A stretch of 64,000 bases of DNA from Bacillus multifaciens (GTDB lineage Bacteria > Bacillota > Bacilli > Bacillales > Bacillaceae_G): NCBI RefSeq assembly GCF_030756675.1, contig NZ_JAVBXD010000015.1, forward strand, positions 1 to 64,000, given 5' to 3'. The position numbers and the translations under genes were made by a program. Shown here piece after piece: positions 31,946 through 40,347 of this stretch. Every line of letters starts with the position of its first letter. Position 1 is the first letter of the stretch. The notes under the pieces are model-generated. The model was not told where the DNA came from, made no database searches, and was given only the letters and a program-made list of their open reading frames with translations.

Positions 31946-33787
31946 ATGAAGAAAGTTGGTCTTTTTCAGTCTATTCACTTAAAATTCGTATTAATTTACA
32001 TGCTATTAATTTTAATGGCGATGCAAATTATTGGTGTCTATTTCGTTCGAGAGTTAGAGAAGAATCTTGTGAAGAGTTTTAAAGAATCATTAACACAACG
32101 AACGAACTTACTTGCTTACAACTTAAAGCAAGAATTTGCAAAAGAAAGAGATAAAAAAGATCCTACCCTTGAAGAGGCACTTAAAACGAGTATAGAAGAT
32201 TTTGCTTCTGATCGAAAAGCTGATATTCAAGAGGTTCGTATCATTGATGAGAGTAGTCGTGTATTAGCAACATCACATCCATATAATCAAGGTATTGTCG
32301 GAAAAAAAACAACAGATTTATTGGTAAAACGAGCTTTGGTGCAAAAAAATCCTGTTGAAAAAATGGAAATAGACCGCAATACGGGAAATCGTGTGCAAGT
32401 TGTTGCTACTCCTATTCAAGTAATTCAACTAAATAATAAGAAACCTTGTGTAATCTATATTGTTGCTTCTATGGAAGATGTTTATAAACAAATGAAGCTT
32501 ATTAATCAGATCTTTGCAACGGGAACGGTTATCGCATTATTAGTAACAGCTGTGCTAGGTATTTTATTGGCGCAAACTATTACAAGACCAATTTCAGATA
32601 TGAGAAAGCAAGCCATTGAAATGGCGAAGGGAAATTACTCTCGTAAGGTAAAAGTACATGGTCATGACGAAATTGGTCAATTGGCGTTGGCATTTAATAA
32701 TTTATCGAAGAAGTTGCAGCAAGCTCGTTCTTCTACGGAGAGTGAGAGAAGAAAGCTTTCGTCTGTATTATCTCATATGACAGATGGGGTAATTGCAACG
32801 GATCGAAAAGGAGATATTATCTTATTAAATGATCCGGCAGAAAAAATGCTTAACGTTTCACGTGAAACAGCATTAGATCAATCGATTTTAGAAATATTAG
32901 GCATCCAAGAAGAGTACACATTAGATAATTTATATGAAGAACCAGACTCTGTTATATTAGATTTTAGTACAAGAGATGAGCCGTATATTTTACGAGCTAG
33001 TTTTTCTATTATTCAAAAGGAGAATGGAAAGGTAAATGGTTTCATCGCTGTATTATACGATGTAACGGAACAGGAGCGAATTGAGGGGGAACGCCGTGAA
33101 TTTGTGGCAAACGTTTCTCATGAACTTCGTACACCATTAACAACGATGCGAAGCTATTTGGAAGCATTGGGTGAAGGAGCGTGGCAAGATCCAAATATTG
33201 CGCCGCAGTTCTTACAAGTAACACAAGAAGAAACGGAGCGAATGATTCGGCTTGTTAATGCGCTACTACAACTTTCAAAATTAGACAGCACAGAATATCG
33301 TTTAATGAAAGAATGGGTAGACTTTACACAATTCTTTAGTAATATCATTGATCGTTTTGAAATGTCAAAAGAGCAGAATGTATCTTTTAAACGTTCATTT
33401 TCTAAGAGAACACGTTTTATTGAGATCGATGAAGATAAAATTACACAAGTTCTTTATAACATTATTTCAAATGCATTAAAGTATTCTCCAGAAGGTGGAA
33501 CAATAACATATCGTTTGCGAGAAAGAGAAGATATGTTAGAAATAAGTATTAGCGACCAAGGAATGGGAATTCCGAAAGAGAACGTTGATAAGATTTTTGA
33601 ACGTTTCTATCGCGTTGATAAAGCACGTTCACGTAAATTGGGCGGAACAGGATTAGGTCTAGCAATTGCCAAGGAAATGATTCAAGCTCATGGCGGTTCG
33701 ATTTGGGCAAAAAGCGAAGAAGGAAAAGGGACAACCATTTATTTCACGCTTCCAATGGAAAAGGAAGAAGAGGATGACTGGGAATGA
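31946..33787 (+). CDS. walK: Sensor histidine kinase WalK
   Basis: Membrane sensor for wall synthesis and lipid II-linked signals. It is 613 aa: TM1 (about 12-32), an extracellular PAS-like sensor (about 35-180), TM2 (about 184-206), HAMP, cytoplasmic PAS (about 265-370), HisKA with phosphoacceptor His392 (ANVSHELRTPLT), and ATPase boxes NIISNALKYSPEGG, DQGMGIP and GGTGLGLAIAK. A near-perfect parS-like palindrome lies in the PAS-coding part. Its stop overlaps walH by 4 nt. Confidence 0.97.
   Translation: MKKVGLFQSIHLKFVLIYMLLILMAMQIIGVYFVRELEKNLVKSFKESLTQRTNLLAYNLKQEFAKERDKKDPTLEEALKTSIEDFASDRKADIQEVRIIDESSRVLATSHPYNQGIVGKKTTDLLVKRALVQKNPVEKMEIDRNTGNRVQVVATPIQVIQLNNKKPCVIYIVASMEDVYKQMKLINQIFATGTVIALLVTAVLGILLAQTITRPISDMRKQAIEMAKGNYSRKVKVHGHDEIGQLALAFNNLSKKLQQARSSTESERRKLSSVLSHMTDGVIATDRKGDIILLNDPAEKMLNVSRETALDQSILEILGIQEEYTLDNLYEEPDSVILDFSTRDEPYILRASFSIIQKENGKVNGFIAVLYDVTEQERIEGERREFVANVSHELRTPLTTMRSYLEALGEGAWQDPNIAPQFLQVTQEETERMIRLVNALLQLSKLDSTEYRLMKEWVDFTQFFSNIIDRFEMSKEQNVSFKRSFSKRTRFIEIDEDKITQVLYNIISNALKYSPEGGTITYRLREREDMLEISISDQGMGIPKENVDKIFERFYRVDKARSRKLGGTGLGLAIAKEMIQAHGGSIWAKSEEGKGTTIYFTLPMEKEEEDDWE
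32854..32869. other. parS: parS-like site inside walK
   Basis: CGTTTCACGTGAAACA matches the perfect parS in parB at 15 of 16 positions; only the first base differs. Confidence 0.65.
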
Positions 33788-35118
33788 ATATTGAGAACTT
33801 AAAATCAGTCTTGCTAATTAACTTGGTTGTTATTAGTGTATTTCTTACTTTTAATTTATGGACCTATGTACCTGATTCTAGTAAATTGCAAAACGCAAAA
33901 TATTTACAAGACAATACAGAGGGAGAACAGAAGAGCCTTGCAAATGTAATTTTGCCTTCTCAAGTTCTTTTTCATAAAGAGAATACGCATCTCGGAAGTG
34001 AAAATATAGATAGTATTGACCCATTATATAAATTACTGGAAAGAGGAGAATTGTCTGATTTTAAAGATATATCAAATGATATCCCAAAACAGCAATTCTT
34101 CTCCTTTGTTCGTGGTAAAAACAAGATTGAAATGATTTTTCCTACACATATGCCATTGGATTCTATGAGAGGCGTTTTTACAATTAAAGAAAAAATCTCA
34201 GAGTCATATAGCTTTAATCGCATAATGATTGATTTACAAAAAAGTCGCGATGGTAATATTCCTGTATATTTTATTTCGTATGAAAATCGTAAGGTATATT
34301 ATATGGTATTAAAAGGAATTCCACTTCGAGATCTTGAAACGGCACGTGATCAATTTGCAGCTAGCGCGAGGGACTACTCTCAATACACATTAAGTGATAC
34401 GAGAGAGATATTTTTACCAGATACGAAAACGGATATGCAAAGTATGGGGTATATAGTAAATAACATATCCGAGGATATATTCATAAATGCATTATTTACA
34501 GATCCTCGTTATGTAAAAAAAGTATCTGATGATCGTGAAAACACATATACAGATGGAATTCGCCTCATGCAAGTATTAAAGAAAAAGCAAATGCTGGAGT
34601 ACACAAATTCAGCTGTATCAGATCAAAAGCATGCATTATCTAGAAATACACTTGCTCAACGCAGTTTCGATTTTATTAATAGTCATAGTGGCTTAACGGA
34701 TTCTTATCGTTTTGATTACATGGACACTAAAAAGGGACAAACAATATATCGTTTATATGTTGATAGCTTACCTGTGTTTAATGAAAGTGGTATGGCAATG
34801 TTAGAAGAAGTATGGGGAGCGGAAGAATTAATTTCCTATAAACGTCCATTATTTAAGTTGTCATTAAAGTATGGTGATGACCAAAAAATCTCTCTTGCGG
34901 ATGGTAAGACAGTTATACAATCTTTAGAGAAAAATGTGGATATAAAATTAATTCAGGATATTCGGTTAGGATATAAGCTTACACCGGAGTCAGGGACAGA
35001 TGGGAAAAATATTGCTGCAGTAAATTTGAAACCTATTTGGTATGTTGTGTACGGTGAAGACAATAAAGTTCTAGAGTGGAGCGAAGAGAAAGGGGGAGAG
35101 CTCATTGGATTGGAATAG
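33784..35118 (+). CDS. walH: WalKR regulator WalH (YycH)
   Basis: Negative regulator of WalK that acts with WalI at the membrane in B. subtilis (an activator in S. aureus). It is 444 aa: one N-terminal membrane helix (about 8-28, SVLLINLVVISVFLTFNLW) and a large extracytoplasmic YycH domain. ATG 33784 overlaps the walK stop (ATGA); its own end overlaps walI by 14 nt, so the whole operon is tightly coupled. Confidence 0.93.
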   Translation: MNIENLKSVLLINLVVISVFLTFNLWTYVPDSSKLQNAKYLQDNTEGEQKSLANVILPSQVLFHKENTHLGSENIDSIDPLYKLLERGELSDFKDISNDIPKQQFFSFVRGKNKIEMIFPTHMPLDSMRGVFTIKEKISESYSFNRIMIDLQKSRDGNIPVYFISYENRKVYYMVLKGIPLRDLETARDQFAASARDYSQYTLSDTREIFLPDTKTDMQSMGYIVNNISEDIFINALFTDPRYVKKVSDDRENTYTDGIRLMQVLKKKQMLEYTNSAVSDQKHALSRNTLAQRSFDFINSHSGLTDSYRFDYMDTKKGQTIYRLYVDSLPVFNESGMAMLEEVWGAEELISYKRPLFKLSLKYGDDQKISLADGKTVIQSLEKNVDIKLIQDIRLGYKLTPESGTDGKNIAAVNLKPIWYVVYGEDNKVLEWSEEKGGELIGLE

Positions 35119-35923
35119 GATTAAAACAATTTTTATTGTTACCTTTTTCATTTTAGATCTCTTCCTTGTCTTTCAGTTCGTGCAAAAACAAGATAGTAAT
35201 CAACTTGAATATACGACAGAAACAAATATTGAAGAACAAATGAAAGCAGACAAAATTACATCTGATAATTTCCCGAAAGAACCGACGAAAGATACGTATA
35301 TTATGGCGAAAAATAAAGTTTTTTCCGATGAAGATATACATTCTTTAAAAAATCAAACGGTGTCTTTACAAGAATCAAATACAATTGTGAGTAAACTTAA
35401 AGAGCCATTTTGGAATGCAAAAGCAACAACAAGTGATAACTATAGTGAATTTTTACGTTCTTATGTAATTGATGGACAAAAATACAGTGCTGCAGGAAAA
35501 GTGGAAGGATCGAAAGTGTATTTTTTTCAAAAATATAAAGATAAACCACTTTTCTATAATCAACATGGGATGATTGTTGCTGAGTTAAATGAAAAAAAGG
35601 AAATTATATCGTATACACAAACAATGCTGTATGAATTTAAAGAGATGGGAGAACGGAATAAAGAGTTGGATATTATTTCTGCCCGAAATGCACTAGAAAC
35701 GCTGTATACGAAAAATGAATTAAAGCAAGGAAGTTATATAAAAGGGGCAAAATTAGGATATGCAACGGTGGTAGCTCCTTCTTCTTCAAATGTGCAAGTT
35801 CTTGTTCCAACATGGAATTTGTATACAGATAAAATAGATTACTTTGTAAATGCGGTAGAAGGACAAATTATTCAATTAGGTAAGGACAACAAGGAAACTG
35901 AGCAATGGAGTGAGGCTAAATGA
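35105..35923 (+). CDS. walI: WalKR regulator WalI (YycI)
   Basis: Partner of WalH. It is 272 aa with one N-terminal membrane helix ([20 protein letters not shown]) and an extracytoplasmic domain of the YycI/YycH fold. The start is TTG 35105 supported by GGGGGAGAGC; the family N-terminus M-D-W-[NS]-[RK] confirms it. It overlaps walH (14 nt) and walJ (4 nt). Confidence 0.93.
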   Translation: MDWNRIKTIFIVTFFILDLFLVFQFVQKQDSNQLEYTTETNIEEQMKADKITSDNFPKEPTKDTYIMAKNKVFSDEDIHSLKNQTVSLQESNTIVSKLKEPFWNAKATTSDNYSEFLRSYVIDGQKYSAAGKVEGSKVYFFQKYKDKPLFYNQHGMIVAELNEKKEIISYTQTMLYEFKEMGERNKELDIISARNALETLYTKNELKQGSYIKGAKLGYATVVAPSSSNVQVLVPTWNLYTDKIDYFVNAVEGQIIQLGKDNKETEQWSEAK

Positions 35924-36714
35924 GTTTGCATTTTAGTGTACTTGCAAGCGGCAGTACGGGAAATGCACTGTATGTAGGAACAGGGCGTGAAAAGTTATTA
36001 GTAGACGCCGGCTTGAGTGGAAAAGCAATGGAAGCTTTGTTTCAACAAGCTGAACTAGATATAAATAGTATATCTGGTATTCTTGTCACACATGAACATA
36101 GTGATCATATTAAAGGGCTAGGAGTGTTAGCTCGTAAATATCATTTACCCGTTTATGCAAATGAGAAAACATGGAATGCAATGGAACATTTAATTGGTAA
36201 TATTCCAACGGACCAAAAATTTGTTTTCTCAATTGGAGAAGTGAAAACATTTGGAGATATTGAAGTGGAGTCATTTGGCGTTTCACATGATGCTGCGGAG
36301 CCGATGTTTTATGCGTTTCATCATAATGGAAGAAAGTTAGCGCTTATTACAGACACGGGGTATGTTAGTGACCGGATGAAAGGCGTTATTAAGGGAGCCA
36401 ATGCTTTTGTGTTTGAAAGTAATCACGACGTTGAAATGCTCCGAATGGGACGTTATCCATGGAGTGTTAAACGAAGAATTTTAAGTGATGTAGGGCATGT
36501 TTGTAATGAAGATGCAGCTTTGGCAATGACTGATGTAATTACAGATGAAACAAAGCATATATATTTGGCTCATCTTAGTTTAGATAACAATATGAAAGAA
36601 CTTGCTCGTATGTCTGTTGCGCAAGTTCTTGAAGAAAAAGGACTTGCTGTAGGAGAAGCGTTCCAACTGCACGATACTGACCCGAAAACGCCAACTAAAA
36701 TTCAATACGTATAA
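35920..36714 (+). CDS. walJ: Metallo-beta-lactamase fold exonuclease WalJ (YycJ)
   Basis: MBL-fold 5'-3' exonuclease of the YycJ/WalJ family, which has been tied to mismatch repair and to coordination of division with replication. It is 264 aa. The metal motif [10 protein letters not shown] (about 51-60), the later histidine [18 protein letters not shown] and the C-terminal LAHLS are present. ATG 35920 overlaps the walI stop. The enzyme is cytosolic, with no signal peptide. Confidence 0.95.
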   Translation: MSLHFSVLASGSTGNALYVGTGREKLLVDAGLSGKAMEALFQQAELDINSISGILVTHEHSDHIKGLGVLARKYHLPVYANEKTWNAMEHLIGNIPTDQKFVFSIGEVKTFGDIEVESFGVSHDAAEPMFYAFHHNGRKLALITDTGYVSDRMKGVIKGANAFVFESNHDVEMLRMGRYPWSVKRRILSDVGHVCNEDAALAMTDVITDETKHIYLAHLSLDNNMKELARMSVAQVLEEKGLAVGEAFQLHDTDPKTPTKIQYV

Positions 36715-36777
36715 TTCTTCATTTTGGTAAACAATAAAGGAGAATATAAATGCTTTCGGAAGGTTAGGTGAGCATAA

Positions 36778-37971
36778 ATGTCCTTTATTGATGAAGAAGA
36801 TGTACAGATGAAACGAAAAAGAAAACAAAAGCATAAGCATATTCTTATTTCTGTTGTAGCGGGAACTTTCATTGGTGCTACATTATTTGCCTTTGCTATT
36901 CCTACGTTTTCAAAATTAGGTTGGACCACAATAAGAGAAACAGAAGCAAGTGAAGAGAAACAGTATATAGCACAGTCTACTCCTCAAGTTGTCAATACAG
37001 GGGATGGCTTTGTTAAGGCTGTTGACCGCGCTTCAGAAGCAGTGGTTGGTATTATTAACATTCAGCGTGATAATTTTTCGGAAGCAGATTCAGAAGCAGG
37101 AACAGGATCTGGTGTAATTTACAAGAAGGAAAAAGGAAACGCATATATTGTAACAAATAATCATGTTGTAGCAGGAGCAAATCGCATTGAAGTAAGTTTG
37201 AGTGATGGAAAAAAAGTTCCTGGAAAAATTTTAGGAACAGATGTTGTAACAGATTTAGCTGTCGTGCAAATTGAAGAAAAATATGCGAAAAAGGTCATTG
37301 ACCTTGGTGATTCTACGAAAGTAAAACGTGGTGAAGCTGCACTTGCAATCGGAAATCCACTTGGTTTACAATTTTCAGGTACTGTAACGCAAGGGATTAT
37401 CTCAGCAAATGAACGCATTGTACCGGTTGATTTAGATCAAGATGGACATTATGATTGGCAAGTAGAAGTATTGCAGACAGATGCTGCTATTAATCCTGGT
37501 AATAGTGGAGGGGCTCTTGTAAACGAAGCAGGACAACTTATTGGCATCAACTCCATGAAAATTGCCGCAAAAGAGGTAGAGGGAATTGGACTTGCAATTC
37601 CGGTTGCAAGAGCTGTCCCTGTAATGAATGAGCTCGAAAAGTATGGGAAAGTAAGACGACCTTACGTTGGGATTGAACTTAGATCTTTAAATGAAATTCC
37701 TACTTATTATTGGGATAAAACATTGCATCTACCAGCTAATGTAACGGAAGGTGTATGTATTTTAGACGTGAAAAGTCCATCACCTGGCGTAGATGCAGGT
37801 TTACATGAATATGATGTCATTGTAGCGGTTGATGGAAAAACAGTTCAGGATATTATTGCATTCCGAAAAGTCCTATATAATAAGAAAATTGACGATAAAA
37901 TGACGATTACATATTATCGTGGAACAAAACGAGTAACAACAACTGTAAAATTAGGCAGTCAGCAGTATTAA
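36778..37971 (+). CDS. htrC: HtrA-type S1C serine protease HtrC (YyxA)
   Basis: Membrane-anchored, surface-facing quality-control protease. It is 397 aa: a short cytoplasmic basic stretch, one membrane helix (about 22-42), trypsin-like domain with catalytic His129 (TNNHVVAG), Asp159 (TDLAVV) and Ser243 (NPGNSGGAL), then one PDZ domain (about 290-390). ATG 36778 follows AGGTGAGC. Last gene of the wal operon, 63 nt after walJ, and followed by a hairpin. Confidence 0.95.
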   Translation: MSFIDEEDVQMKRKRKQKHKHILISVVAGTFIGATLFAFAIPTFSKLGWTTIRETEASEEKQYIAQSTPQVVNTGDGFVKAVDRASEAVVGIINIQRDNFSEADSEAGTGSGVIYKKEKGNAYIVTNNHVVAGANRIEVSLSDGKKVPGKILGTDVVTDLAVVQIEEKYAKKVIDLGDSTKVKRGEAALAIGNPLGLQFSGTVTQGIISANERIVPVDLDQDGHYDWQVEVLQTDAAINPGNSGGALVNEAGQLIGINSMKIAAKEVEGIGLAIPVARAVPVMNELEKYGKVRRPYVGIELRSLNEIPTYYWDKTLHLPANVTEGVCILDVKSPSPGVDAGLHEYDVIVAVDGKTVQDIIAFRKVLYNKKIDDKMTITYYRGTKRVTTTVKLGSQQY

Positions 37972-37998
37972 AACAGGAGGCGGCCCCTCCTGTTTTCT
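37970..37998 (+). terminator. htrC terminator
   Basis: AAAACAGGAG / CTCCTGTTTT stem with a C/G-rich loop; the trailing T run is short (TTTTCTATT). Confidence 0.7.
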
Positions 37999-38000
37999 AT

Positions 38001-38242
38001 TGTGGATAAGTGAGGTGAAATTATGAAGTTACCTTGTTGTTTAGAACATGTAGAGTTAGCGTTAGATATCATTGTGGATGAATGTGAAGTAGCTCCAGTT
38101 ATCAACAATGTGGATAACAAAGAAGATGAGAAAAAAACATGTGAATTTTGTCAAAATAAGGCGATATATGTTGTGTCGAACACAGATTCCCACACAATAT
38201 GTGGATGATACATGTGGATATGTGGATAACTTCTGTGGATAA
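38001..38242 (-). other. DnaA-box cluster around the CxxH/CxxC gene
   Basis: All boxes face one way. Perfect boxes are at 38001-38009, 38109-38117, 38221-38229 and 38234-38242; one-mismatch boxes at 38073-38081, 38200-38208 and 38213-38221. The pair at 38213-38229 overlaps exactly like the oriC pair at 7480-7496, and the identity extends to 20 nt. No trio or G-rich element adjoins. As I recall, the rlmH (yydA) region of B. subtilis is also DnaA-bound. Confidence 0.82.
38023..38208 (+). CDS. CxxH/CxxC small protein (BA_5709 family)
   Basis: 61-aa protein of a family confined to bacilli and conserved just before rlmH; function unknown. Seen: C6-L-E-H9 near the N-terminus and C-E-F-C near residue 40, suggesting a single metal site. 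ATG 38023 follows GAGGTG. Its reading frame and flanks contain four DnaA boxes, and the stop codon lies inside one, so the DNA may be conserved partly for DnaA binding rather than only for protein. Confidence 0.85.
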   Translation: MKLPCCLEHVELALDIIVDECEVAPVINNVDNKEDEKKTCEFCQNKAIYVVSNTDSHTICG

Positions 38243-38267
38243 TGTGTTTGTAAGGTGGGGAGTACAT

Positions 38268-38747
38268 GTGAATATCTTAATTATCTCAATAGGAAAGTTA
38301 AAAGAAAAATATTTAAAACAGGGTATTGAAGAATACTTAAAACGATTATCTTCTTACGCGAAAGTGGAAGTTGTTGAATTACCAGATGAAAAAGCACCAG
38401 AAAATTTAAGTGAAGCAGAAATGCAAATGGTAAAAGAAAAAGAAGGAATTCGTATTTTAGATAGAATTTCTGATGATATGCATGTCATTGCATTAGCAAT
38501 TGAAGGAAAACAAAAATCATCAGAAGAATTCGCTGCAAACTTAGACCGTCTTGCTATATATGGAAAGAGCAAAGTGGCATTTGTTATTGGTGGATCGCTT
38601 GGATTAAGTAAAGAAGTGATGAAACGTTCCAATGAGTCATTGTCGTTCTCAAAAATGACGTTGCCTCATCAGTTGATGCGTTTGGTACTGTTAGAACAAG
38701 TATATAGAGCATTTCGAATTAATCGAAATGAACCGTATCATAAATAA
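38268..38747 (+). CDS. rlmH: 23S rRNA (pseudouridine1915-N3)-methyltransferase RlmH
   Basis: SPOUT methyltransferase modifying pseudouridine 1915 in helix 69 of 23S rRNA. It is 159 aa from GTG 38268 ([19 protein letters not shown]), with AAGGTGGGG upstream; the frame is open 23 codons further through the DnaA boxes but has no ribosome site. Seen: the SAM-knot residues [10 protein letters not shown] and [20 protein letters not shown] with the conserved C-terminal NEPYHK. Confidence 0.96.
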   Translation: MNILIISIGKLKEKYLKQGIEEYLKRLSSYAKVEVVELPDEKAPENLSEAEMQMVKEKEGIRILDRISDDMHVIALAIEGKQKSSEEFAANLDRLAIYGKSKVAFVIGGSLGLSKEVMKRSNESLSFSKMTLPHQLMRLVLLEQVYRAFRINRNEPYHK

Positions 38748-38755
38748 ATGAGGTT

Positions 38756-38848
38756 TTTATCCCGTTATTCATGGGCAGTAAGATCTCATTGGTTCAACTA
38801 ACCATCGGTGATGAAGAAAAACCCCACTGACGGAAATTTTACTTTATT
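38756..38848 (-). repeat. bcr1-type repeat with internal deletion
   Basis: Reverse copy with both ends (TTTATCCCGTTATTC and AAATTTTACTTTATT) and the GGTTCAACTAACCATC core, but about 60 bp of the middle is missing (93 bp in total). Confidence 0.78.
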
Positions 38849-39015
38849 GTTTGAGAGAGAATTTTAAGCAATAGCTAGTAATAATTTTAATTGAAAGGTC
38901 AATGGGGTTTATTACATTTTATAACTAGATATGTTAAAATAATTGGGGCATTACTGAAGCTAGAAATTTTTAAAATATATGAAATAGAGTTTTTTGAAAA
39001 TTAAGGAGTGGAAAA

Positions 39016-40011
39016 ATGGCACGCAATGTACCTTTATTGACGATTGTTGTTCCTTGCTACAATGAAGAAGCTACATTAGAAGAAACAACAAAAGAACTGA
39101 CAAGGGTTATGGACGATTTAGTTGCAAATAATAAAATAAGTGATGAAAGTATCATTTTTTATGTAGATGATGGAAGTGCGGATAATACTTGGAGCATAAT
39201 TGAAGAGAAAACAGCAACAAACCCTTATGTTCAAGGATTAAAATTAAGTAGAAATTTTGGCCATCAAGGAGCATTAATTGCTGGTCTGGAATCGGCACGA
39301 GAGTTTTCAGATTGTGTAGTTTCAATAGATGCTGATCTTCAAGATGATGTCAATGTTATCTATCAATTTATTGATAAATATCAAGAAGGTTATGAGATTG
39401 TATACGGAGTTCGAGATAAGAGAGATACTGACACTAAATTTAAAAGAAACACTGCTTTATGGTTCTACAGTTTAATGGGAAAAATGGGTGTTAAGTTAGT
39501 ACCCAACCATGCAGATTATCGTTTAATGAGCAAAAGGGCATTAGATGAATTTATAAAATACCAAGAAGAAAACTTATTTATTCGTGGTATTGTTCCCCTA
39601 TTAGGCTTTAAATCTACTAATGTTTATTATGACCGCAAAGAAAGATTTGCTGGCGAATCAAAGTACCCATTAAAGAAAATGATTGCTTTTGCTTTTGATG
39701 GACTTACTTCATTTAGCGTTGCACCAATAAGATTTGTTTCATATTTAGGATTTTTGATGGTGCTTATCGGGATCGGAATAGCACTTTATGCATTATTTGC
39801 AAAAGTTTTTTCATATACAACTAGTGGCTGGACTTCATTGATGCTATCCATTTGGATTGTTGGAGGAGTACAGTTGCTGGCAATTGGAATTATTGGTGAA
39901 TATATAGGGAAAATCTTTAAAGAAACAAAAGGGCGCCCGAGATATACAATTGAAAAGAATAGTGTTCTAGAAAAACAAAAAGAATACGTATCAGAATTGA
40001 TTAAAAAGTAA
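39016..40011 (+). CDS. GtrB-like membrane glycosyltransferase, GT2 family
   Basis: Probably transfers a sugar from a nucleotide donor to undecaprenyl phosphate on the cytoplasmic side. It is 331 aa: GT2 domain with VVPCYNEEATLEET, VDDGSADNTW, the DADLQDD metal motif and NLFIRGIVPLLGF, then two C-terminal membrane helices (about 235-260 and 270-300). ATG 39016 follows AAGGAGTGG. Close to GtrB, CsbB and YkoT proteins. The GT-C protein downstream could use its lipid-linked product. The exact sugar is unknown. Confidence 0.88.
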   Translation: MARNVPLLTIVVPCYNEEATLEETTKELTRVMDDLVANNKISDESIIFYVDDGSADNTWSIIEEKTATNPYVQGLKLSRNFGHQGALIAGLESAREFSDCVVSIDADLQDDVNVIYQFIDKYQEGYEIVYGVRDKRDTDTKFKRNTALWFYSLMGKMGVKLVPNHADYRLMSKRALDEFIKYQEENLFIRGIVPLLGFKSTNVYYDRKERFAGESKYPLKKMIAFAFDGLTSFSVAPIRFVSYLGFLMVLIGIGIALYALFAKVFSYTTSGWTSLMLSIWIVGGVQLLAIGIIGEYIGKIFKETKGRPRYTIEKNSVLEKQKEYVSELIKK

Positions 40012-40196
40012 ATAGAAAATAAGAAAATTCATCTTTACAAAAGTATTGTGAAGTGGGTATTTGTAAAAAAATTATTAGTTTAGTAATGTTCTTCGGTGGC
40101 TGTATATCTAAGGAGAATGCCGTAGCAAGGTATTTTTGCATAAGCAGTTGCAGGATATTTACTAAGAATTATTTTAGGCTGTGTCTAATCAAAATT

Positions 40197-40256
40197 ATCC
40201 CCATCTTACTGCTGGGTTATTGCCCGGCATGTGTCTGAAGATGGGGATGAATTTTT
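40197..40256 (+). terminator. long hairpin/terminator after the GtrB-like gene
   Basis: ATCCCCATCTT / AAGATGGGGAT stem enclosing an inner GCTGGG / CCCGGC hairpin, followed by ATTTTT. The interval 40012-40347 otherwise contains only a 61-codon frame without a convincing ribosome site and a second weak inverted repeat (ACATTGG / CCAATGT, about 40270-40312). Confidence 0.65.
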
Positions 40257-40347
40257 AGGATAGGTATTTACATTGGCGTGGCATTTAAAGTTAGCTATCC
40301 AATGTTTCTGGCCTTAATTAAATGAATGAGAGGAAGACTTAAAAGAA

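Noticed and set aside
40053-40238. 61-codon frame in the gap after the GtrB-like gene
   Set aside because: It starts at a GTG without a proper ribosome site and runs into the terminator hairpin; kept only as part of a possible gene remnant.
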